A DNA stretch of 64,000 nucleotides, taken from NCBI RefSeq assembly GCF_025602895.1, contig NW_026516251.1, positions 275,021 to 339,020 on the forward strand, in the 5' to 3' direction. A model generated the notes under the pieces. That model was given only the letters and a program-made list of their open reading frames with translations. It was not told where the DNA came from and made no database searches. The translations under genes and the position numbers were made by a program. This stretch comes from Polychytrium aggregatum. Its lineage: Eukaryota > Chytridiomycota > Chytridiomycetes > Polychytriales. This document shows positions 10,325-19,981 of this stretch, one piece after another; position 1 is the first letter of the stretch, and every line of letters starts with the position of its first letter.

Positions 10325-11319
10325 TCCTGTCCGACGATCAACTCTCGATGGGCTTGCAGTATGACCAAGCGGACATGGCGAAACAGCCCATCAGGGTCCG
10401 ACAACCTCGGGGTCGGTGGGTCTGCGGCGACGGCGGCCGTCCTTGCAACACCGGGGTCGCCTGTCCTCGGGCCTGCTGGTCCCTGGCACAAAATGATTGC
10501 AAGGCCGTCTGGTCCTTGCCTGTGCCCTCCCCATGGACAGTGCCTGCCCAACCGCCGTGGGCCTGTGCCTCGAGTGGTTGGCTGCCCCCACCCATCCACC
10601 ACAACGACATCCACAGCACATCCACAGCACATCCACAGCACATCCACAGCACAACCACCACCGCAACCCTCTTGGTCTGGCCATAGAGTTTCACGCACAA
10701 ACGCAGCTGGCTTGCAGATTCCAATGCATTCGCACACCTAGCCTGTTTCTCCAGGTGCATCCACAATATATCCCGTCCCGGCCTCGCGCCTTGATCCACG
10801 GCGGGTCTTGTCATGTCGCCCTCTTGTCCATTCGCCATCGCGAGATCGCCCTCCACCAGCCGGGCACAGAGCGCTGTTCTGGCAGTATTCCCTTGATGCC
10901 CCCTCCCACAGCCTTGCTGGCTCTCCTTGGCGCATCCCCACAGCAGGTTGTCCAGCGCCTTATCGCGGCCGCCCAGCAAGTATTTAGACCAACTCCCCGT
11001 CCACCCTCCCGCTCTGTTGGCCGTCGCATCTGCCCTGACTCTGGGCCCTGGCTGAGTACATCTCGCTGCTTCCCTCTCTCCATCAAGCGTCGTTGCTCTG
11101 CCTGGCTTTCTGTTCCCAAGACCGCTCCTCTGGCTTCTCGCCAGCCCGTCAGCCCGCCAACCCCATCGCCCTTGCTTCCGTTTCCATCTCACACACAACC
11201 TGTCGTCCCTCGACTGCTACCGCAGCGTCGCATAGATCTGTCTCCTATCCCGCTCCAGCAGCTCTTCCGCACCATTCACAGTCGCCAAGACCCCGCGGCC
11301 ATCCCCGCCTCCAGCCAGC
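10325..11319. other. Spacer with 11-bp minisatellite
   Basis: No supported gene. It contains about four copies of an 11-bp unit, CATCCACAGCA, at 10607-10653, and C/T-rich DNA at 10750-11300 leading to the next start codon. A TATTTAG motif at about 10980 is a weak promoter candidate. Confidence 0.4.
10607..10653. repeat. 11-bp tandem repeat (CATCCACAGCA)n
   Basis: About four near-perfect direct copies with no spacers. Read directly from the sequence. Confidence 0.85.
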
Positions 11320-14300
11320 ATGTCCTTCTTTAGCTGCTTATGCTTTCCGTCGTCCTCCAGGTCACATGGAGGCGACTCGCCTCCCCTGTTTCCCCTGCCG
11401 TCTCCCAAACCCCATTCCGAGACATCTGGCCATCGCGCAGGCAGCAATCTCATATCGACATCACTGCCTGCTATGACCCGATCGGCCTCAGCCCTGGCCT
11501 CGTCGCCACGGACATCATCCGACTCCAAATCGACTCTCCAGCCGCCCACCCCGACGAGCACCACCGGCGTCCCTCCACTGCCGAAAATGCCGCCCTTCTG
11601 GGAATCCATGCCGTGGATTCACCCCATGCTGGCCCTGGTATCGGTGGCCGTCCGAGAGCCGGATCGTCTGGCCATCTGGTCCTTCGGCTCGGGCGGTTTG
11701 ATGGCTCGGCCTGTGCGCATCACCTACTTGGAGCTGTGGCGTGCTGCCTTCACTCTGGCCGAGAATCTCAAGGCCGTCCTTCCGGCCACCGAGCCCTCCA
11801 ACGACCCGGACCAGCGCCTCGACTCTGCTGTCGCCGCCGGCACAATCAACTCCTCCAAGAACTCGAGCCATTCGGATTCGTCCGGACGCAGGTTCTTTCA
11901 GCAGACCGAGACCGTCGGGATCTTTGTCGACACAGGCCCGGACTGGATCATAGCCATCTACGCGATATGGATCCTGGGCAAGTGCGTATTGTGCGCTGGA
12001 CTGGGCCTGCTTTCGGCACCTGATCTGGCACTGTGGATGCACTTGTGATATCGCAGTTGCATGCCAACGGGGGCAACTTGTACACTCGTCATGAAATGTC
12101 GTCTGGCTCGTGACCACCCCATTCACATCGCTCCTGTACCGCATTTCTCTCCTGCTCAGGATTGCCTGTCCGCTCTACATCAACAGCCCGGTCGAAGTTC
12201 TCAATACTGCAGTGGCTCGGTGGGTGTCTTGTCCCTCTGCTCGATTTGCATGATCAAACCCTGGCCAGGTCTGATCCACTCGACAAATGATTCGATGGCA
12301 CCCGTTTGTGGATGCCGTGCTTGAACCTCGCCTGGCTGACTCGGGTCTCTCCCACCAGCCTCCAGATCAACTATATTCTGTATAACGAGAAGATGCCGGA
12401 TATCGGGATGACAGTTCGCCTCAATATCAACGACTTCCGCAAACCCATCGAGGTCCCTCCGCCCGATATCACCTTCTGCTCTCCAGTCAGCTATTTTTTG
12501 ATCTACTACCAGTCCGTCGACAGTACCGGTATGTTCTTGCCGGCTGCATGCATCGAGTGGTTGTTGGGATGCAAGCCGCAGAGTCACACACATACACAGA
12601 GAGACCCTCATGCTCAATTGCCTTCCCCGAACACCATCTTGGCGTTGTCCATCTCAAAGGCTCCACTCAGTTGTAAGTTCGGTCTCGGCTCTTGACTTTC
12701 CAGCAGTACTACCTCCGTCGCCCACGCTTAACCCGCTTGGCAATAGCTCTATTCTTCCCGGCAGCTCCGCTCGTGGCTTTCGCACAAGCAACTGGTTCGC
12801 CCCCCATGTCAAAACCTGTATTTCTATGGTTCGTCCAGTCTCGCCTCCAAAGGGCTAATCGATTGCTCGTAGCGGCGGCTGATTGTTTAGTAGACCGGCA
12901 AGACCGCTGACCTGACTACCGTACCCCCTTCGTCTGGACAGGGACCGACGTTTGCCCTCTCGGTGTTTCCCCTCCTTGCCCAAAGCAACGCCCGTTGCTC
13001 GCTGTGGGTCGCTCGCTTGGCAGAGAACATGTTTGAGAAGGCATTTACACTCTTCATGATGCTCGACAGCGGAGTCGAGCAAATCACGTTGGTACGTTTC
13101 GCAGTGTATTCCTGGCCTGGAAGTGTCGCCAAAGTGCGGCACCTAGGCCACGATGAGGGCGGGTCCCGTGTGGATGGCTGTCCAGTATCGCTCATCTTTG
13201 GACATCCGATGCTTGCAACTTTGTATGACTGCCAGACCCCCATCACAATGCGGTTCCTGCTCAGCATCAAGGGCCGGGCCGCAAGCTGGTCGCGCCTCAA
13301 GTATCTCATTATCGGCAGCGAGGTTGTCGATCTCCCGCTCTTGCGCGCTATCCGCGAGCTCATGCCTCAAGTGATAATCGTTTGCGCGTACAGCTCATCC
13401 GTGGTAAGTCTTGCCCGATAAACTGCTGCGATCGACTGGACAGCGGCCTCGTGTTTGCCAAGAGGACATTGCCATGGTTTGACCTCGGTTGGCGGCGCCA
13501 TCATAACTCACTGGCGTGTCCTTATCTGACGACCACAGGCAGGTGTCGTCGGTGCCTCGGCCAGATGCCTACTTACTCCGAAGGATCCTATCCCGAACCG
13601 CCTGATCTACACCAACCTCAACCCGACTTGCCAGCCCAAGGTCATGGACATGTTCAGCATGGAGCTCATGGAGGGAAGCCGTCATAAGCGCGGCGCCCTG
13701 TGCTTCTTGATCCCCAAGGATCTGCCGATCGTGAATACTCCGTACTTTTTGTCGCCGCACAAGTACTCGCCGTTTGGTTTCCTGCCCGACGGACGGCCGC
13801 GTGCGCGTTGCCTTGACGAAGCCGAGATGGTCGATGGACTTTCGTTCGTCATCCACGGAAAGTAAGTGTGTGTGCAAGGATCGCCTTTGTGGAGGCAGGC
13901 GGGTGGAGCGAGCGGATGGATGGACGGATGGACGGATGGATGGACGGATGGATGGAGCGAGCAGATGATTCCAGGGAATCTTCCTGCCTAACTCGGCCGA
14001 TGTTGACCTTCTTTCGTTTGTGCTTTGTTTGGCAGGCTGGATCGTCATATCCAGTGCGGCGACGCCTTTTTCGACCCGCATCCTGTCGAAACGAGTCTGC
14101 GCTCCGATCTGGCGGCGTACATCTCCGACTGCCGGTTCATTGTCTCGTCCAACCACCAGATCTTTATCTTTTACACGTCGCAGATCTCCAACCGCGACGC
14201 AACCGACACCTTCATCAACGGAGTCATGCACGACGCACTCGTGGAGATATTTGAGAGGGAGGGCATCCCATTGGAGCACATTCCGACTCCGATCCGGGTC

Positions 14301-14786
14301 TCGCACATGCCCTTCAGTCCGTCGCTCAAGTTGGATCGGCACCATATCCGGAAGATCCTCGATGAGCTGCTGAGACAAACGACCGTCCCCATGTCCGAGT
14401 ACCTCGAGCAGGTGGCCCAGATCCCGCTGATTCTCTTTTCCGAGGCAGCCCCGGGTACCTCGCGATATCCGATTGGGCTGGACTTTTTGGTGTCGTGCCA
14501 AGCCTCGTTCATCGGTGCCCAGCTGTACCGCCTGCCGCTGTTCGAGGGACGCGACTTCAAGCTCGGCAGCCTGGTTGCCTTCCACCAGCAGGTCCACGGA
14601 GCCGCTGCTGCACAGGAGCTGGACAGGCTCGCTCGGGAACACCAGCGGCTTGTGCAAGAATACGCACAGCAAGTGGTCGGTCTCCAGATCGACGAGAGCA
14701 CGGTGCAATCGCTTGGTGCACTGTTTGCGAATGTCGAGGCCTCGGTCTCTGACATTGGAGCGCTGCTCTGCACTCGCCGAGTTTAG
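11320..14786 (+). CDS. Divergent adenylate-forming (AMP-binding-like) protein
   Basis: Multi-exon gene starting MSFFSCLCFP, with a Ser/Pro-rich lead of about 90 residues. An N-terminal ANL-type segment follows: RITYLELWRAAFTLAENL and VGIFVDTGPDWIIAIYAIW, the usual 'access/exceeds personal capacity' region of acyl-CoA synthetase relatives. Exons then continue with IACPLYINSPVEVLNTAVA, LQINYILYNEKMPDIG, a piece where SGTTG would be expected but YYQSVDSTG is seen, LKYLIIGSEVVDLPLLRAI, and the large last exon from about 14037 (LDRHIQCGDAFFDPHP and onward). That exon keeps the late-domain look (VSHMPFSPSLKLDRHHIRKI). The P-loop-like and TGD motifs are not recognisable, so catalysis is doubtful. 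A GGAT/GGAC repeat at 13913-13962 lies in an intron. Exon borders in 12.7-13.0 kb are unsure. Confidence 0.65.
13913..13962. repeat. Intronic GGAT/GGAC microsatellite
   Basis: Tetranucleotide tract of GGATGGACGGAT type inside an intron of the AMP-binding-like gene, between the GTAAGT at about 13863 and the next acceptor near 14035. Confidence 0.8.
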
Positions 14787-15713
14787 CAGGGAGCGCGTAG
14801 AGGCTATCGCAGAAAAATACACCCTGTTGCTTGTTTGTTGGAACTCGTGGGGCAGGGAGACGGCTCTGCTTTCTCCTCCGCCGCCGCCGTCGCCGCTGTG
14901 CATGGACATGACGGGGGGGGGCGTTGTCCGAACATGCCGTTGGGCCGGGATCTCCGGATTGCGCGCCGACGGCTGGGTGGGATAGATGGGTGCAACCGGA
15001 TGGTGTGATGATAGTGCGTGCAATTGGACGATGCGCTGATGAGGATGACGGTGTTGGAGCAACATCGCGCCACCACGACCGACAGATCGTACAGCCAAGC
15101 CACAACCCCCGCGCCAAGGACCCGGCTGTGGTTGGCGCGTGGGCACGGTGGTGGCAGCGCAGCGGGTGTGCCGCCACAGTCTCTGTGTTCCGGGTGCGGC
15201 TTGAGTCGACTTGGCTTGGCTTGACTTGGCTTGGCTTGGCTGTCGGTGTGCGTTGTGTCGATTGAGTTTCTGCAAAACGCGAGTGGGCCAAGCACCGCCA
15301 CCCGAGGATTTGCTGGGCTGCCTGATTTGGGCAGCGGTCACACGGCAGTCTCTGTGCTCAGTCGCTGTGCTCAGTCGCTGTGTGCAGTCGCTGTGTGCAT
15401 CAACAAGCACCGCTGTCCCAGAGCGGTGCCCGGTCGCACACGTCGCACACGTCGCACATGCGCCCCACACAGACAACCGCGCGCAGCACGGCGCCGCGCC
15501 GGCCTTTTGTGCCGCCCCGCCGTTCCTCCTCCGTTTCCAGGCCGCCTCCTTTGCTTGCCCCCAAATCCTCCATCGCCGGCTGCGTCACTCATCTCCTCGA
15601 TCCAGGTCGCCGATCCCATTTGCCTGCGTGCTGTCCTCTCGGCCCATCCGTCGCCCTGCTTTCCCTCGCCCTGTCGAACCGACCGCCCCGCCATCGTCTC
15701 CACTCCTGCGTCC
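14787..15713. other. Spacer with short direct repeats
   Basis: No supported gene. It contains direct repeats of TTGGC/TTGAC at 15206-15242 and of CAGTCGCTGTG at about 15346-15400, then a C/T-rich promoter-like run into the ATG at 15714. Frames open across this region are extensions of low-complexity DNA. Confidence 0.4.
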
Positions 15714-18518
15714 ATGCTTCAGCCCCAGGCCCCTGACCCGGCCCGCGCAAGCCCAGTTGCCGAGCTCAAGACCCCTATTCATGCACCCGAAGCGGCCGAG
15801 CCTGCTACCACTCTGGCCCAGCAGGATGCCCGGCAAGACGCCCAGCAGGACGCCCAGCAGGCTACCCAGCTCCCTACTGCTCCTCCAACCCCAAAGACCC
15901 CGCAGCTCCAGTCGCCGTCGACTCCCGATGTTGGCTCGACCCCGTCCACAAGAACGGCTCCTACGCATCTGTCGACTCCCTCGACCCAGCAAACTCCCTC
16001 CAGCCATCTCACCCCGTCGACCCAGCAAACTCACTCCAGTCGACCAGTTCTGACGAGCCCGTCCACGCTTTCCAGCCAGCAGACGCCTCCCGGCCAGCAT
16101 GTGCCGTCCAATCTCATGACTAGAGATCTGCCCTCGAATTTGTCGCTGCAGTCCTCCGAAGCCAGCTTCTACACCGAGCCTCCCCGGCCCAATACCTCCA
16201 GGCGGGCAGCGACGCCGATCCCAAACCTGGCCCACGCATCCTCGTCGTTGTCGTTGACGACTGAGACGGCATCCGTGACGTCCTCTCAGATCCCCGTCAC
16301 CTCGTCGCCGCTCTGGTATGCTCGGCCCATCGACACCGACAGCGCTTTCCGCGAGGCCATCTTCCGCCCATTTGTCCGCGAAGGATCGGTCTCGTCCCTT
16401 GGCCACCGAGCCTCGACCCTGAGCATGGCCGATAACCTGAGCCCGCAGTCCACTTCGGCGCATCCGCCGCTCGCTCGACAAATGACCGCAACCACGTATT
16501 CGACCGAAGACGGCCGGGAAGTCACAGCGTCCTCGGCAATCCGGGATGAACTATCCCCCATCCTCAAGTTTCTGACCATTGTGCCGCCGTGTCTCACCCA
16601 ACGGTGCACCTGTGGCTCTGGTACGAACGCCAATTCATCGGCAGCGATCCCCGGGTCTATACAACCAACATTTCCCGCCCTTTTTTGCATCCAGAGCACG
16701 GTGCATATGGATCCACTGACACTGCGTTCCCCTCCGTGGACTCCACAGATTTGCTCGTCGGTGTCTTCACCCTGTCGTTTGTGGTCATTGGCCTGAATAT
16801 TCTCGGTAATGTCATGTTCGATCCGCGGCTTTCTTTGGCGAACCATGGACTGCCGCCAGGATCCATCGACTCACGCGCATAGCTCTCTCTGCTGGTCTTG
16901 CACGTCGCTCCCTCTGCAGAAATCATCAACTTTAGCAAGTCTACGGATGTGCTGCTCCCGAGCAAGCCCGCATTGCTGGTCTTTGACAGCATCAACGTCT
17001 TTGCGCTCTTCATTTTCGTGTCTTGTGTCTCAAGAATCGAGGTGGGTACTGGGTGAGGCCGTTCTTTTGTCGCTCAGGATCCGTAACACTGGGGCACTTG
17101 GGAGATGCCATTGCCAGCACGGCAAAGCTGCCCGCTCCCAAATACTCTGGGTGTGCGGTTGGTGCTTTCGCCAATATCCTCAGCTGTGTTGATGTGGCCA
17201 TCAGGCCGACACGAATGCTTGCTTGATAGGGCTTTGACATATCCTTGATGCATTTCTGGCCGCGTAGCTGTTTGCCCTTATCGGTTTTCAGGTGCTGTGG
17301 TGCACCATCTACACGGGTAAGACCTGCAGTGGCGTGGCATTGCTCCCCATCGTTAATGATGGAGGGCTTTGATGTTTCTTCGCCGGCAGCACAGTCGCTG
17401 GCCAGCATCTGACAACAGCCTGCCTCCAGCATTCGCCATCGTCCAGATCGCTCTCGAGATTCAAAACGGGCTCTTTGCGCAATTGTTTGTCGAGCTCGGC
17501 AACTCAAACATCAACTCGTTCGAAAAGCTGGTCATTTTCCTCGTCAAGGTCGGTAGTGGTCTGGTCATTTTGTGACTCCTCGCTGTTGGGATGTGGGAAG
17601 GGCCGTGTTGATGATACTAACGACTCTGCTGGTCCACAGCTTTACTTTGGCTTGTTCATGTACTCTCTATGGTTTGTAAGTACCTCTTCGGCGAGGCATC
17701 GCCCCCCGCGGTGCTGGATCGCTGTCAGGAGCAGCTCTACTGCGTGCTGCTGGATCGATTCTGTTGCACGGGTCGACCTGGCCGAGTCAGCTTAGCCGGG
17801 TGGTTACATCGCTCAGCCGTGTCCTCTGGCTGAATCCCGACCGTTTTCCATCCAGAGCATCGTCCGTGAGCCCGAAGCCTACTATCCCAACGACGATGAC
17901 GTCTCGACGGTTGCATCCTCGATCGAGCCCCTGCCCGAATACGTACCACCCTACCGCCGCACTCCAAGTCTCCGTGCCTCGAGTATCCGCAACCTTGCCC
18001 TCAACATGGATCTGCGCTCCGCATCCCCGCCACCGCCGTACCAAAGCGACATCGAGAGCCAACCGTACCCCAGCCCCCGGTCTTCTGTCCATAGCCTGCA
18101 AGGCCACGGCTCACACCGGTCGCTGAGATCGCTGGCTCTGATTCCCACAGCGCAATCGCCAAATCAGGGCACGTCCGCTAACATGTTTGGCCAGCGTGCC
18201 CGACGAACGCATTCGGCCTCGTCCCTGAGCCGAGAAGCCCAGATCACCATGGGCGATATACCACTTTCACGCTTTGCGTCCGACATCCACCCAAGCATTG
18301 TCACGTCACTGTCCTCTCCCCTGTCGTCTCAAGCCTCTGCAGGCAACCTTCCGAGGGCCGACCCTCGTGCCGCTGCTGCAATCAGCCCAGGGACGCCCGT
18401 CACACCCGAACTCCGAGCAACCTCGGCACTGCCCACACCCACGATCAACACTCCACGCATCCCCTCACCATCACACTCGGCCGACCTTGGCGAACCTGAC
18501 CACGGTGCAGCGTCATGA
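15714..18518 (+). CDS. Multi-pass membrane protein with C-terminal PPxY motifs
   Basis: Family not recognised. The N-terminal about 280 residues are Ser/Thr/Pro/Gln-rich and disordered. Five hydrophobic segments follow: LLVGVFTLSFVVIGLNIL, LLVFDSINVFALFIFVSCV, LFALIGFQVLWCTIYT, VQIALEIQNGLFAQLFV and LVIFLVKLYFGLFMYSLWF, split by small introns with good donors. The cytosolic-looking tail has LPEYVPPYRR and PPPPYQS; PPxY is the classical WW-domain ligand of Rsp5/Nedd4 ubiquitin ligases, so ubiquitin-dependent traffic is plausible. The reading frame changes near 16570-16645. A 77-bp intron 16568-16644 (weak GTTTCT donor, GGCAG acceptor) restores it; otherwise there is a frameshift. The stop is only 207 bp before the mobile element. 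Confidence 0.6.
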
Positions 18519-18722
18519 GAGCCACGAACCTGCGTCCGACACGTTTCGGTTGTCCGGCCTGGCCCGCTCCTGCATTAGAATCAGGCCGCGGATGTTCTCC
18601 AACCTACCGAGCGGCAGCCTGCTTGAAGTCGAGTCCCCTGCGCCAAGAGCAGCGGCTCTGTTGATCCATTTTCGATCCCATGCCGTTTCGTCGCCTCATC
18701 AGTTCTCTTTTACAGGCAATCC

Positions 18723-18728
18723 AATAAA
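18723..18728 (+). terminator. AATAAA at the left end of the mobile element
   Basis: A perfect AATAAA straddles the outer edge of the left inverted repeat, 205 bases after the stop of the PPxY membrane gene, on the same strand. It may act as that gene's polyadenylation signal; this is inference from position. Confidence 0.4.
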
Positions 18729-18738
18729 AAACGGGACA
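18726..18738 (+). repeat. Left terminal inverted repeat
   Basis: AAAAAACGGGACA, matching all 13 bases of the inverse of 22451-22463, and lying 58 bp before the transposase start. Extending outward to 18711 gives a weak further match (both sides read TAC at the same offset), so the repeat could be longer and decayed. Confidence 0.8.
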
Positions 18739-18796
18739 CCCGGGTTTTTGACCATTCATCGAATATTTTGTTACCCAATGCTATCGCGCGCTGGCC

Positions 18797-19729
18797 ATGA
18801 CCATTCGCCACACATCCGACTTTCGCACCGCCGCATTGCGATGCTACGATCTCATCCATAGCCTGCGTAAGGTTGCCTCCATATTCAGTGTATCCAAGAG
18901 CACCATCCATCGATGGCACCGAGGATGCAAGCTGGATGACCCATCCCGGGTCCCAGCTCGCAGATCCACTTTCTTCGAGCAGGCATGTCCAGTCATTCGC
19001 ACCCTGATTGAACAGGACCCGTTCCAGACTGGTCCTGTGTTGCGGTGCAAGCTCGAGTCCATCCTCCAGAGGAAAGTTTCACTCTCACTCTGCCACACTG
19101 CCATCCACCGAGCAGGTCTCTCACACAAGAGGGCAACACACCTCTACAAGTCCAAGCGACTGGATGAGCGAGTGGCACAGTTCAGGGACCAGGTCCGCTC
19201 CATCGACCCACGACGATTCGTTTTTGTCGATGAGACAGGGATCAGGAGATCCATTTTCTCTCTCTACGGATACTCACCGAAGGGTGCTCCGCTTCGCCAG
19301 CGCAATCACATGAAACACAAGTCTGTCTCGGCTGCATTTGCCATCAACCACTCTGGTGTGCTGCATCGCATGTACATCCCCACATCATTCAAGACACACT
19401 CGATGGTCGAGTTCTTTGAGCAAGCGACCTTCCCAGACGACTCTGTGGTTGTGATGGACAATGTCAGCATGCACAAGACAAGGGCTGTCCTGGACTGCAT
19501 CGAGCGCCGAGGATGGTCAGTGATCTTCACCCCACCTGCCTCGCCCGACTTCAATCCCATCGAGAACTTCTTTGGGATTGTGAAGCATCAGTACAGGAAG
19601 GTGGCAGCGCTGAATGCGTCCGAGGGGTTCAGAGTCGGGATGGTGACCCTGTTTGAGTCTGCCGTTCGGAGGGTGCTTCCAGATGTCTTCCCACGGCTGA
19701 TTGAGCGAGCGATGCGCTTCTGGGGTTGA
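18797..19729 (+). CDS. DD34E transposase, IS630/Tc1/mariner superfamily
   Basis: Cut-and-paste transposase, 310 residues, a typical size for the family, intact and intronless. N-terminal helix-turn-helix around residues 23-40 (LRKVASIFSVSKSTIHRWHR) and a second helical DNA-binding stretch around 70-113. The catalytic core shows the three acidic residues in standard context: D145 in FVFVDETGI, D221 in VVMDNVSMHK and E256 in PDFNPIENFFGIVK. There are 34 residues between the second Asp and the Glu, giving the DD34E spacing. The ATG at 18797 lies 58 bp inside the left inverted repeat. It presumably mobilises the whole unit including Fanzor. Closest style is the IS630-like/Tc1-like branch rather than DD34D mariner proper. 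Confidence 0.93.
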   Translation: MTIRHTSDFRTAALRCYDLIHSLRKVASIFSVSKSTIHRWHRGCKLDDPSRVPARRSTFFEQACPVIRTLIEQDPFQTGPVLRCKLESILQRKVSLSLCHTAIHRAGLSHKRATHLYKSKRLDERVAQFRDQVRSIDPRRFVFVDETGIRRSIFSLYGYSPKGAPLRQRNHMKHKSVSAAFAINHSGVLHRMYIPTSFKTHSMVEFFEQATFPDDSVVVMDNVSMHKTRAVLDCIERRGWSVIFTPPASPDFNPIENFFGIVKHQYRKVAALNASEGFRVGMVTLFESAVRRVLPDVFPRLIERAMRFWG

Positions 19730-19981
19730 GTTCCCTCCAATCAAGCCGCCATTTTCGCGTTCACATCCCTGGCTTGAACCTCTCGGCGATTTTTGAACAG
19801 GGTCACTTCCCCAACCAGCCCGCGCAGTCGGGTTCCTGCTCTCGGGTATAAATGCCACACCTTCGTCCTGCTGCTTTCTTCCCTCATCTCGCCTTGATCT
19901 GATCATCGCGCTATTGTACGATAAAGAGAAGTCTCTGCTCTGACCAGTACCACTGGCAGGCATCCAGCATCCTCTGCCCCC
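19730..19981 (+). promoter_or_regulatory. Fanzor promoter region with TATA box
   Basis: The 252-bp gap between the transposase stop and Fanzor start contains TATAAAT at 19847-19853, 129 bp before the Fanzor ATG, followed by a C/T-rich leader. This suggests Fanzor has its own promoter rather than depending on read-through from the transposase. Confidence 0.55.

Noticed and set aside
18797-19729. Canonical mariner (DD34D) transposase
   Set aside because: The third catalytic residue is Glu (NPIENF), so the signature is DD34E, closer to Tc1/IS630-type.
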